Source: Gliomastix tumulicola | Taxonomy: Eukaryota > Ascomycota > Sordariomycetes > Hypocreales > Bionectriaceae | Reading direction: 5' to 3' | Length of the DNA: 64,000 bases | Assembly (NCBI GenBank): GCA_001599755.1 | Contig: BCHX01000002.1 | Span: forward strand, 2,958,330-3,022,329 | Part shown: piece by piece, positions 21,013 through 31,809 of the stretch | Layout of the letters: every line of letters starts with the position of its first letter | Numbering within the stretch: position 1 is the first letter of the stretch | Made by a program: the position numbers and the translations under genes | The notes under the pieces: generated by a model | Databases searched by the model: none | Told to the model about the DNA's origin: nothing | The model's input: the letters and a program-made list of their open reading frames with translations, nothing else

Positions 21013-22094
21013 GCTGCAGATGTGCTGCAGATCTGGACAGGCTGGCCACTCAGAGTGCAGCTGCGGCTAGAAGGGAGAGGATTATATAGGAATTGAGGGA
21101 GGGAGAAGGTTGACAGATCAAGGGCCGTGATGAGGCAATCGACGGGAACTCAAGCCAACTAACAAGGGCAATCCAGCTCGTGCCAAAGTCAAACTCTGTC
21201 AGTCACTTGGACTGGGTCTCGAAGTAGCCTGTACATGATCACTCACAGTTTTCCTGCATGCCTCGCGGGTATCCTCTACCGCCAATCTCGATCCCACCTG
21301 GAAGTCTCCCTCCGTCAGCCCACTGGCTAATGCACGCGGCGGGGCGTCTAGACTTTTGGAGGGGCAACAACGCTTGAAGAATGAATCTTTCATCTCCACC
21401 TCAACCAAGTTCCCGACTTAATCTATCCTGCAAACCGGGCCATCGCTGGGCGCCCGCCGACGGAGGAGGCCATCTTGCCCGAAGGATGCGTCACTCAGCT
21501 CGCCTGTCTCCGTCTAGGACCAACCACAAGCAGCATTTATTATCGGCTTGGCGGGCGGTTCCTAGGACCTCTCTCCCCGGCCAAGGACGACAGCCAAGGA
21601 CGAGCGACCGCAGACCCCGGTGCTACGCCATCAATCACCTCCTCCGTGCTACCTCACATTATCCACCGTGACCAGCAGAGGCAAAGCACCAAGGACATCA
21701 GAGCATCAAACTAACATTGACTATTACCTTGCAGCATATTGACAGATAGCAAACGGCCCGCACTCCAACACCCTCGCCCGAAGAGTCGTCGAAAGCCGGT
21801 CCTGAACAAGTCCAAATCACATCGAAAATCCCGTCAGATAACGCAAAGCACCAAACGCACAAGGGGGACAAAAAGCATTTCCCAGTCTCCATACACACTC
21901 TGGCTAGAGGGGCTAGATATATCCAAGGTAGAGAGTGTGCGGCTTGACGAACGCCACTGATACGATATCAGCTATCGAGACCAGAGCCGCCCATCGGGAG
22001 CCTGGAATAATGCGATGCAGCCGAAATTATGTCCACGAGAATATTAACACCATGCAACTGCCCGATCGAATCAACTCCCGTCACCGCGGATTGC
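21013..22094. other. Intergenic region, MFS transporter promoter and SUN-gene 3' end
   Basis: This is 1.08 kb between two genes on the minus strand. It should contain the transporter promoter and the 3' UTR of the wall-protein gene. No coding frame here looks real. Confidence 0.5.
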
Positions 22095-23437
22095 TTAGAA
22101 GTAGCGGAAGACGGCCTTGCCACCATCCTTCATGCCAGTCTACGCGCTTTGTTAGCACCTCACCAAAACCAAGAACGTGAAGGGGAGTCACTTACGGTGC
22201 AACCGTTGCTGCTGCCACCGGAGAATTTGCCGTCAATATACGAGCACTCGCTGGTGATGTCACCCTCGATCTCGATGTTGAAGTTGAGCTTGGCCGTGCT
22301 CGTGGGGAGGTTGAGGAAGATGGACAGGTAGGTGATGCCGTTGGCGGCCTTACCCACACCAAGAATCATGGGGGACCAGTTGCCAGCACCCTCGGGGTCG
22401 GTTTCGCTGTCCCAGACGCAGGCCTCCTCGGTCGAGTAACCGGCCTTGTTGACATAGTACTGCGCCGAGGTCGGGAGGTTGTCCCACATGAACTCGGTTT
22501 GGAGAGGGTTGCAGAGCTCGACAGTCTCGCCGGGGTTGGCAGTGGCGGGAATGACCATGGCCTCGGTTCCGGGGTAGACGGTTCGGCAAGTGGCGACAAC
22601 CTTGCTAAGCTCGTTCTTGATGCTCACACCACCAGCGCCCTTCTCGCAAAGAACCTTGGAGCTGTCACGGGTGAGCTCGAGGTAGCCGTCAGAGTTGCAG
22701 AAGAGACCACCAATGGACTCCTTGGTCGAGCCCTGGGCCTTGGGCCACTGCGAGGGCTGGTATCCGGGAGGGCAGGCGTAGGTGCACATGGTGTTGGCCT
22801 CGCAGTCGTCACCAGAGATGCCCGTGTGGATCTCGGCGATGCTCAGGGAGCTCTTGGTGTAGTCGGGAACACGCTGGAGACCAGACCACAAGCCGAAGCC
22901 GAGCCACTCGAGAGGGACAGCACCATAGTCGGAGGGGAAGTGGGAGCACTTGATCTCGCCCGAGGGGAACTCGGAAGTGAGGCCGCCGCCAGTCGTGGGC
23001 GTGTCCTTCTTGGGCTCCTCGGAGGGAGAGGGCTTGGGAGGCGGGGGAGCAGAGGACGTAGTGCTGGTCGTGGTGGGCTTGGGCTCCTCGGACTTGGACT
23101 CGATGAACTTGGCACCCATATCGGCCGCACTCGTGGTCGTCGGCTTCGGGGGAGGAGGAGGCGGGGTGTAAGTCGGGGTCGTCTCGCCGATGACGATGAA
23201 GTTGCCGGAGTCGAGACCGTCCTTGGCCTCATCGGCGTCGAGGAGCTCGCCGGCCATCTCATACACGGTCTCGGTAGCCGCAACGACGTACTCAACGACA
23301 CCATCAGCCTCGCGCCTCTCGACCGGGGAGGCAACATCCTTCTTGGCGTGGAAGTGCTGGTGGCCGTGGTGGTGGCCCGCGGCAGCGGCTCCAGCAACCA
23401 ATGTGGCCGCAATGGTATACCTGACGGCGTATTTCAT
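22095..23437 (-). CDS. SUN-family secreted cell-wall protein (SUN4/SIM1/UTH1-like)
   Basis: SUN-family proteins are secreted to the wall and septum and are linked to beta-glucan remodelling, septation and cell separation. Two exons, 22196-23437 and 22095-22139, give 428 aa. Residues 1-20 (MKYAVRYTIAATLVAGAAAA) are a clear signal peptide. The mature start is His-rich (GHHHGHQHFHAKK), followed by dibasic sites that Kex2 could cut. Residues ~85-155 are a Pro/Thr/Ser/Lys linker with poly-Pro runs. The SUN domain follows: FPSGEIKCSHFPSDYGAV, then CTYACPPGYQPSQWPKAQG, then AQYYVNKAGYS and the C-terminal Cys segment. A 14-codon last exon supplies TGMKDGGKAVFRYF, the family's usual ending. Confidence 0.9.
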
Positions 23438-25634
23438 TTTCGTTACTTTTCGGGGGCTGTCTAGATGACTGCCGGGGCGTCAGCGTGCATGTTTCGCATC
23501 AGCATGGCGTTGTGGCACGCGGAATGGCATGTCTGCGCCCCCCTTTTTCCCTGCTCCAAGCACACGACCGCGACGACTCACCGTATGGTTTGATATCTTC
23601 AAATTATTGGTGTTGATCTTTCGATATATAGCGAGCGACTGGATTCGAGCGGCGATTCACAAAAGAGTGTGGTAGAGAGCGAGAACTCTCAGTTGGATTA
23701 CAAGAACGCCAAAGGAGCAGAAGGAGAGAGAGAGAGGCAAAAGTCACCGCATCGTCGACACGGAGGAGTGATATTATTATTAGTGGCTACCACTTAGTCA
23801 AAGGGAGGCCCTAGGAGGCCTGGGAGACACCACAAGAGGGCGACCAGGGCCTGGCCGGTTCAGGGGCAAGTGAGGCCAAGCGTCAATTCGATGTCTCTGG
23901 CCCAGTGCAGGGCACTGTCGTGGTGCCTGGGAAATTAAATCGAGGCACGAGTGGATGGTGCAGGGGAGACCAAAGGGGCTAACGACTGAAATTGTCTTAG
24001 TGCGAGGTGCAAGGTGAGTACCGGTACTTGCTACAAGCCTGCTGAAAATCAGTACACGAAGTAGCTGTACAACTAATAACGGGATGGCGCTACCTGGGCG
24101 GTGACCCGCTGGTCAAGCAAAATGTGATCGGCAAGTGTCAGTGGCCAAAGCTGGTAGACAAATGAATCTGGCTCCGGAGAACGATGGAGGACAACATTTG
24201 ACACCTCGGGGGCAGCCAAACGATGTTCCACGCGATGCTGAAGGAAGGGCTGTCTTACACCATCATCGGCTCCCTTACTGTGTGCGCGACGCTACTTCGG
24301 TACTAGCAGGTGCAATTCTACGCGGCCCTTGCAACGATTGGGGCCTGGAGCCGTGAACATGGACACTGTGTGCGTGGTCGCCCGGCAAATGAGAAATGAG
24401 AGAGAAAGGCAAGTTTTGCACGCTTGTACGCGTAGCCTGACATACCGACGTTAGGTAATGTATTCAACGGGCTCTGCCTCGTATTCAAATACTCTCTCTG
24501 TGGTTTGGCGAACTAGTCGCGGAAGAAGAGCCACCCTGCCTTAGCGTGCTGGTTGGTATGTGAGGCTGTGCGAACTCAGACCTGAAACACCAAGCCACAC
24601 AATCTCTCCATAATACCGGGCTGACTACGACGACTCGTCTGCCGGTGCCTCGTGAGCCGTGAGGACGATGCAACGAGTCGAGGCATCGGGCGTTAGGGCG
24701 AGGCTTGTACGGCCACTAGCAGCTTTACCTCATCCATGATCACGGGCAAGCCATGGGTTACGCGCTTCAAAGTCCCTGTGACGGTGACGAGAAGGTGGCG
24801 CATGGCGACTTGTTAGCTGACAGGAAATCCTCTGGTCGCGCGCGACTGACCAATTATTCAGCAGGACAGCGGCGCCGTTTGTGGTGGCGATCACCCCAAA
24901 CCGGAACTGCAGACGCCCAAGTTGGACGCTGACGATTGTCGTACTGTGCTGAGATCGCGATGCTGGGCCGGCACACGCTGAAAAACAGGAAAGGTGAGAG
25001 GCTCGCGGGCAGCCATGACATGATGGGCGACAGGGTGTGGACCCGCTGTCAGGGCAAACGAGTCCCCACCATGGCAGCCTAGCGGTGCAAATTGTGGCTC
25101 CCACTCAGCTTTCCCACCGCAAGCCACCACAGTGCAGGGTGTCCCCCGCACCGTAGACAACTTTCCTCGAGGCAAGGTGCCCATGTCTCCAGGTACCCAA
25201 GTACCCAAGTACCGTCCCGGCTGTGGTGGTCATACAGTCATCAGCCTTCAGCCTCCATCAGCCATCAGCCATCATTCTCGTCCTCAACTTTCATCTTCGC
25301 TCGCACGCCTGCCAGACGAACCTGCCAACTGGGCTTCTGCCACGGATAACCTACACGTGCAACTGCGTGCAATTCACTCGCGTCTTCTCCAAACTGGCTT
25401 TTTCGACCACCCACTCTGGTTTTACGACCGGTGAAAACAGTCAGCCCCAAATTCTGAGGTGGTGCATCAATTGCGAACCAGCTACAGAGCTCTCGCCACG
25501 GTCATCAGCCACACTTGCCAGCAGCCCGCCCGCCTCGACATGTGTGGTCGTTAACCACGACAACGACCACGAGCCTGCTTGGACTGCCCACCCGACACGA
25601 CACACACAGTCACAATCGTATCCCCTCATCGTTC
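23438..25634. promoter_or_regulatory. Large divergent intergenic region, SUN gene / zinc-finger gene
   Basis: This 2.2-kb gap lies between two divergent starts and holds no recognisable gene. A TATA-like GATATATAG is at about 23623-23631, on the SUN-gene side. AGTACCGGTACT at 24017-24028 is a perfect 12-bp palindrome. Near 25190-25216 the unit TACCCAAG is repeated. Long upstream regions are typical of regulated wall and transcription-factor genes. Confidence 0.5.
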
Positions 25635-27521
25635 ATGGCATCAAACACGGGCGCCGTCGCTACCGAAGCCCCGCCACCGCCGCCTTCTCACACCACTCCC
25701 CAGGCCCCTCCCCCCATCGTCGCGCCTCCGGAAGAGAACAACGTCAGGCTGTTGAAGCGCCAGCGCGAGGCTACCCCTCCGTCCCCAGATCCCAACGGGG
25801 CCCATAGTCTTCTTGCCCTCGCATCGCCTGCGAAATCCGCCCGGTTAGCCCTTGCGACCAGGCCGTCACCTCCTCCGCCGCTCACGGGCGCCGCAGCTCT
25901 CGAGGACGAGCGTCGACGGAGAGAGACAGAGCAGGCTGCTAACCCGCCGGCCAGCAGCGAGAACCCGAGTCACCGCGTGCTAGCCTCGCTCCTCTCCGGC
26001 GCCGATCAAGCCATGAGCCGACCGTCGGACGCGCCTCCAGCGGCTTCGGAGGTGGTCGCGACAGAGGTGACGAACAAGCAGCCCGCCAGCATCGCGATAC
26101 CCACAGAGACGACGAGCTATGCCGACGAACGAGAAGACATAAGCCCGCAGAGTGCCGCCAGTATCGGTGGTGGCGGGGTCACAGCCAGTCCGACGCCAAT
26201 GGACGTCGACGGCAAGGATGGCCAGGATCTCTCGCATCACCAAGTAGTCGGACAGGAGGAAAGAACCCAGCCAAGCTCCCTCTCCTACCCTGGCTCACTC
26301 CAGGTGACTGGCGCGATGGTAGAGCCGGCGCAGCGAGGGATGAGCTATCCAATTCCTGGCTCCAGCCAAACATCGCCGCCCCCTTCTGGCTCCAAGAAGC
26401 ATAAGTGCCCGTACTGCAATACCGAGTTCACTCGGCACCACAACCTCAAGAGCCATCTCTTGACTCACAGTCAGGAGAAGCCTTATGTCTGCACCGAGTG
26501 TCCCTTGCGCTTTCGGCGACTCCATGACCTGAAGCGACATGGTAAGCTCCATACCGGCGAGAAGCCACACGTGTGCCCTAAGTGCGACCGGAAGTTTGCT
26601 CGCGGGGACGCATTGGCGCGTCATAGCAAGGGCAATGGTGGCTGCGCGGGCAGGAGACTTAGTATGGGAAGCTTTGTGGACGGCGAGGAATTCGACGGCA
26701 GCGCTCTTGGTGAGGGAGACGACTCTGCCATGTCTGGGATCGGCTACGACAACGGAGAGGATGAAGATGTCCGGCGCCAGAGTCTGCCTACCGTCAACGC
26801 CCACCACATTGCGGGGAGCGAGGGTGAAAACTACGCTGCGCACTCCCGCACGTACCCTCCGGCTCTTACTCGACCTTCGGGGACCGGCCTCTACCCTCCC
26901 AACGTCAGCCAAGCGCAGGCAAACAGCTCCGCGTCGTCGAGTAACCCGAACAGCATGGCAAGCAATCACACCCCCAATACAAGCATCTCGTCCGCGCCAG
27001 TCAGTGGCGGAAGCGCAGGCATGTACTCCCAAGCCGGTATGACGGAAAGTCCAAAAGCGCTGAGCCCTGGTATTCCAGCTCAAGATGTGTCGGGTGCGCT
27101 TCGCCAGCGTTCTCCGGGACCGACGCAACAGCAACAGCAACAGCCCTTGGCCCCTCAGCAGCAACAGCCGCCGCCGAGCAGGGGTAGACAGCCAGATCTG
27201 CAGTCCCCTCACGGGGCACAAACACAAGCGAAGCTGGCCGGGCTGTCGCACCCCAGTTATCCCGCCAACAACGCGTCGTCGCCGGGCTTTAGCCATGGGC
27301 GCACACCCAGCGGAAGTGGGACGCAGCCTGGGCCGGAGAGTCGGACCCTGTTCGCCCAAAGTGATCCTGCTCTATGGGCCTACCTTCAGGCTTTGGAGGA
27401 GAAAGTCAACTCGTTGACGGACACTATCACGGCTCTCACCCAAGAGATGGCCGGCATGAAAAAAAAGCTCGAGCCTCAAGAGGGCCCGACCCCGACCCCG
27501 GCTCCGGCGCAGCAGCCTTGA
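25635..27521 (+). CDS. C2H2 zinc-finger transcription factor, unassigned
   Basis: One exon encodes 628 aa from MASNTGAVATEAP. In-frame upstream ATGs exist, but their extensions are low-complexity and unlike a gene start. Residues 1-250 are Pro/Ala/Ser-rich and disordered. Three tandem fingers occupy about residues 258-335: CPYCNTEFTRHHNLKSHLLTH, CTECPLRFRRLHDLKRHGKLH, and CPKCDRKFARGDALARH followed by GGC. The last is C2HC rather than C2H2. TGEKP-type linkers join fingers 2 and 3. After the fingers come an acidic patch (GENGED-like), a long Ser/Asn/Gln/Pro region with Gln runs, and a C-terminal coiled coil (LQALEEKVNSLTDTITALTQ). I recognise the family as fungal-specific but cannot assign an ortholog. 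Confidence 0.85.
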   Translation: MASNTGAVATEAPPPPPSHTTPQAPPPIVAPPEENNVRLLKRQREATPPSPDPNGAHSLLALASPAKSARLALATRPSPPPPLTGAAALEDERRRRETEQAANPPASSENPSHRVLASLLSGADQAMSRPSDAPPAASEVVATEVTNKQPASIAIPTETTSYADEREDISPQSAASIGGGGVTASPTPMDVDGKDGQDLSHHQVVGQEERTQPSSLSYPGSLQVTGAMVEPAQRGMSYPIPGSSQTSPPPSGSKKHKCPYCNTEFTRHHNLKSHLLTHSQEKPYVCTECPLRFRRLHDLKRHGKLHTGEKPHVCPKCDRKFARGDALARHSKGNGGCAGRRLSMGSFVDGEEFDGSALGEGDDSAMSGIGYDNGEDEDVRRQSLPTVNAHHIAGSEGENYAAHSRTYPPALTRPSGTGLYPPNVSQAQANSSASSSNPNSMASNHTPNTSISSAPVSGGSAGMYSQAGMTESPKALSPGIPAQDVSGALRQRSPGPTQQQQQQPLAPQQQQPPPSRGRQPDLQSPHGAQTQAKLAGLSHPSYPANNASSPGFSHGRTPSGSGTQPGPESRTLFAQSDPALWAYLQALEEKVNSLTDTITALTQEMAGMKKKLEPQEGPTPTPAPAQQP

Positions 27522-28354
27522 GCTCAATCTTCTCTTCTTTGTTCTTCTCTTCCTCATGTTTCACCTTGAGAGGTAATGCGGTATGATGGTCTGGGGTTTT
27601 GTCGCTCGCTTGCATTATATAACTAAGGTTGTTTTACTGGCTATCATGGCAAGGAGCTTCTGGGCTTGGGGCGTTCTTCAATGTTTTGAATGTATGTATC
27701 TTGAGGTTGGGATTCTTTTTACGAGCGTGCCCGCTGGGGCGCTTCCACCGGTGTTTCCTGTTCTGAACTGGCCAGACGGGGCATCAGGTTTACATGACTG
27801 TACAATTCTGCGGGAGTTTTGATGTTTACAGATGGTTCTGCAGCTCCGTACACACGGGGTGAGGTAGATACAGATTGAGGTATATTACTTTGACCCCAAA
27901 AGTACTGTGTCTTGCCATCAACGGTGGTGATGATTTGCTCCGCTGTTGAACATGGAGTGTGGCTGTGCAGCTCGTGTTCGGGTCGCGCTCATCTTTAGGG
28001 TAGCTAGCTGATTACGTGCCTCGGCTTGGCCTCGATGTGAATTTTGACGTCATGGGGTTGAGACAGTGGGCATCTTCCTTCAGCGTTTCGGACGCGCATA
28101 CTTTCGTCTCGCACTAACAGAAGAGCATCTTCTTGCACCTCATTACCCTCGAAGACACATCAATTTCCACACTGCGACATCTTCCGACTCGGTATCCAGC
28201 TGTATAGGTAAGTGTCCAGTGCCACCGTGGTGCGCCCGCTCGTCTCCGAGGGCACCATGAAGATGCCCTTGCAAAGTCTCAATGGATCCACCAGCTGATC
28301 GCAAGATTGGTAGCTTGACCAGCCCACCAAAGCCACGAGGAAGCGCAGCCACCG
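27522..28354. other. Intergenic region, zinc-finger gene to DGAT2
   Basis: 833 bp between tandem genes. It should hold the 3' UTR of the factor and the DGAT2 promoter and leader. No further feature is seen. Confidence 0.5.
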
Positions 28355-29817
28355 ATGGAAAAGGTCACGACCATTCCCAATCCCGAGGACGAGCAGCCTG
28401 CTGCTCTGGTAAATGGGACCAGCAGCGACTTCAATGGACCCGAGGCAAACGGGGTTGTGAAGCGACCGGTTCAGGTAGATAGACATTGGGCACCCAGCAT
28501 CCATTGAATCACCAGCGCATTGGCTAATGTGATGTATCCTCGCAGAACAAGACGGCGTCGAAAGAGAGCGCCACCCCCTCAACTTCCAACGGCGACCGGT
28601 CAACGAGAAATGCGGATACGAGCAAGTCACAGAACGGCGATGTGTCCTATGCCGATGTCGCCGCCAGCGCGATGAGTTCGAGCCCCGAGTTAGAGCAGGA
28701 TGACGACGACTTCAAGGTCAGCCGTAAGAAATACCCAGCACTATCGAGACAAGCCATGAAACGGAGCCACGAGGGCGAAGGGTGGCAAGCGGGAGGCGTG
28801 AGGTTTGCGCCGTTGCAGGTTCCTCTGGTCCGCCGGATGCAGACGGGCGCTGTCCTGTTCCACTGCATGTCCATCGTCGTGCTCGTGTCCATCTTCTGGT
28901 TCACCTGCGCCAACCCGCTCGCCTGGCCCATCCTCGTGCCCTATCTCGTCCACCTCTCCGTGTCGAGCGCTGCCACCGACGGGAAACTCGCGTATCGCTC
29001 TGAGTACCTGCGGTCTCTCCCTCTGTGGAGGCTCTTTGCGGGATACTTCCCCGCGAAGCTGCACAAGACGCACGACCTGTCGCCTCGCAGAAAGTACATC
29101 TTCGGATACCACCCGCACGGCATCATCTCGCACGGCGCGTGGTGCGCCTTCGCCACGAATGCGCTCGGTTTCGCCGACAAGTTCCCCGGAATCACCAACT
29201 CGCTCCTGACGCTCGACTCCAACTTCCGCCTCCCCTTCTACCGCGACTGGATCCTCGCCATGGGCCTGCGCTCCGTGTCCAAGGAGTCTATCTGGAATAC
29301 GCTGAGCAGGGGCGGGCCTAACAACGACGGCCACGGCAGGGCCGTCACGATTGTCATCGGCGGTGCGCGCGAGTCCCTCGAGGCGCAGCCGGGTTCCCTC
29401 AGACTTATCCTCCAGGGCCGGAAGGGATTCGTCAAGATGGCTCTGCGCACTGGCGCCGACCTCGTGCCCGTGCTGGCGTTTGGTGAGAACGATCTCTACG
29501 ACCAGCTCAGCCCCAATGCCTACCCGCTGGTGCACAAGTTCCAGATGATCACCCTCAAGATCTTCAAGTTTACCGTGCCGGCACTGCACGGTCGTGGCGT
29601 ACTCAACTACGACGTCGGCCTGATGCCGTATAGACGGCCGGTCAACATTGTCGTAGGGAAGCCCATCGAGGTGGACGGTGCTCATGGAAACCAGCCGGAC
29701 CAGGCTGATATTGATCGGCTGCATGAGCTGTACGTGCAGGAGGTTGAGAGGCTGTGGGAGACATACAAGGACCAGTTTGCGCCTGATCGGGAGTCTGAGT
29801 TGAAGATTATTTCCTAG
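28355..29817 (+). CDS. DGA1: Diacylglycerol O-acyltransferase, DGAT2 family
   Basis: This enzyme makes triacylglycerol from diacylglycerol and acyl-CoA at the ER and lipid droplets. Two exons, 28355-28474 and 28546-29817, give 463 aa. The short first exon (MEKVTTIPNPEDEQ to KRPVQ) is disordered. After a ~120-residue polar region comes a hydrophobic hairpin (GAVLFHCMSIVVLVSIFWF and PLAWPILVPYLVHLSV). The catalytic motif YHPHG lies near residue 230, followed by NFRLPFYRDW. The conserved GRKGFVKMALRTGADLVPV and AFGENDLYDQL are intact. The C-terminus has RRPVNIVVGKPIEV and LHELYVQEVERLWETYKD. The frame is open across GTG at 28642, but the intron model gives a proper ATG start. Confidence 0.92.
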
Positions 29818-30186
29818 GCAGTTTATTTCATGGTTATACATAAATGGAGTTGGCTGCTACGGCCTCGTTTGATTGAGGATAGACGACTTGACGTCTCCTC
29901 TGTATGCACCACAAGATCGGTTTCTTGGGTCAATTACACCATGAAAACGTTAAGATGATCTAGCATGGAAGCTCACGACTGTTTCCTTCTACAGCTTGAA
30001 TGTGACTGCTGCTGTCGCTCAGACGGGTCTGACATCTAATTAAGCAACACGTGACCACGCGACATCAGTGCGTAACCCACCCGGCCTCGAAACGCGTTCC
30101 CTCCGATTATCAAGCACGTCACCAGAAAAGCCATCATCGGCAGCAAGAGAAACGCAACGACTTCGCAGCACACGAAGCAGAGAAAG
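29818..30186. promoter_or_regulatory. Intergenic region, DGAT2 to APN1, with a CACGTG box
   Basis: 370 bp hold the DGAT2 3' UTR and the APN1 promoter. A CACGTG core at 30048-30053, about 135 bp before the APN1 ATG, is a plausible bHLH site. No gene is seen. Confidence 0.45.
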
Positions 30187-31615
30187 ATGCCTCCCCGAAC
30201 CTCGGCCCGTTCCAAGCCCAAAGCCGTCAACTACAACGAAGACAGCCCGGCGCCGCCCGAGACAAACGGACCACCAGCTCCTGCTCGTAAGCGCAAGGCC
30301 GAGCCTGAGGAGAAGCCCGAGCCCGAGTCCGAGCCGGAAGAGGCCCCAGCAAAGGCGCCGGTCGCTGCTGCGAAGAAGCGCAAGACCAAGAAAGGAGGGG
30401 AAGACGAGATGCCGCTCGCGGAGAGGACGGCGGTGTCGACGCTGAAGAAGGCCATGTACATTGGCGCCCACGTCAGCGCGGCAGGAGGTATTACATCCTA
30501 GCACACTCGCTCTCCTCATTGACGGGATGTTACTGACAAAGAGAACGATCACAGGCGTGCAAAACGCCGTGACAAACGCGGTGCAGATCGGCGCCAACTC
30601 CTTCGCCCTCTTCCTCAAGTCCCAGCGCAAATGGGACAACCCGCCACTGGCGCCCGAGGCGAAAGCCCTCTTCCTCGACGGCTGCAAGACGCACGGCTAC
30701 GCGGCCGCCGAGCACGCGCTCCCGCACGGGTCCTACCTCGTCAACCTCGCGCAGAGCGACGAGGCGAAGGCCAAGCAGGCGTACACGGGCTTCGTCGACG
30801 ACCTGCACCGGTGCGAGGCGCTGGGCATCCGGCTGTACAACTTCCACCCGGGGTCGACGGGCGGCGAGCCGCGGCCGGCGGCGATTGCGCGGATCGCGGG
30901 CCAGCTGGATAGGGCGCACGCCGCGACCAGCACGGTCGTCACGGTGCTGGAGAACATGGCGGGCAGCGGCAACGTCGTGGGCTCGACGTGGGAGGATCTC
31001 CGGGACATCATCGCCCTGGTCAAGGATAAAGAGCGCGTGGGCGTGTGCATCGACACGTGCCATGCTTTCGCTGCTGGGCATGATCTGCGCACGCCCGAGA
31101 CGTTTGAGAAGACGATGGAGTCGTTTGACAAGATCGTCGGGCTCGACTATCTCAAGGCATTCCACCGTAAGGCGTCCGATCCTTCAACTAACTCTCTTGC
31201 GTCACTCTCCGTCACTCTCCACTCTAACCATGACCATCTATCTTATCTAGTCAACGACAGCAAAGCCCCCTTCGCCTCACACCGAGATCTGCACGCCAAC
31301 ATCGGCACCGGCTTCCTCGGCCTCCGCGCCTTCCACTCCATCATGAACTGCGATTCCTTCCGCGGCCTGCCCATGGTCCTCGAGACGCCCATCGACTCCA
31401 AGGACGACAAGGGCAAGACGATCGAGAACAAGCAGATCTGGGCCGACGAGATCAAGCTCCTGGAGAGCCTCATCGGCATGGACGCCGACAGTAAAGACTT
31501 CACGAAGCTGGAGGAGGAGCTGCAGAAGAAGGGCGAGGGCGAGCGGAGCAAGATCCAGGGCCAGGTGGACAAGAAGACGGCCAAGGACGCGAAAGCAACG
31601 AAGAAGAAGAAGTAG
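30187..31615 (+). CDS. APN1: AP endonuclease APN1 (endonuclease IV family)
   Basis: This zinc enzyme cuts abasic sites and repairs blocked 3' ends in nucleus and mitochondria. Three exons, 30187-30487, 30555-31166 and 31251-31615, give 425 aa. A ~90-residue Lys/Pro/Glu N-terminus (KKRKTKKGG) looks like a nuclear signal. The TIM barrel begins YIGAHVSAAGGVQNAV. Metal ligands are visible in LYNFHPGS, VTVLENMAGSGN, GVCIDTCHAFAAGHD, KAFHLNDSKAPFASHRDLHANIGTG and LPMVLETP. A Lys-rich tail ends the protein. Intron 2 (84 nt) is a multiple of three with no stop. Keeping it would split the metal-binding HLNDSK motif, so it must be spliced. Confidence 0.93.
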
Positions 31616-31809
31616 ACATGTAAGACTATGCTTGTAGAACTCCGGAGATACAGCCCGCTCGCCTGATTATGTATACCAACATCCAAGATTTAACAAAAAT
31701 AAAACGGCCAAGCACAGAAAACAGCCTCCGTCTCGGTCCCAGAACTCCCAGCTGATGCCAGCTGTCAAACGCTTCGTTCGTGTCTCATTTCATGGTCTGG
31801 TCATCTCAT

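Noticed and set aside
22499..23464. 321-codon plus-strand frame opposite the SUN gene
   Set aside because: Gly/Arg/Leu-rich antisense shadow; the minus strand encodes a signal peptide and SUN domain.
28741..29841. 366-codon minus-strand frame opposite DGAT2
   Set aside because: Antisense shadow; DGAT2 motifs are intact on the plus strand.
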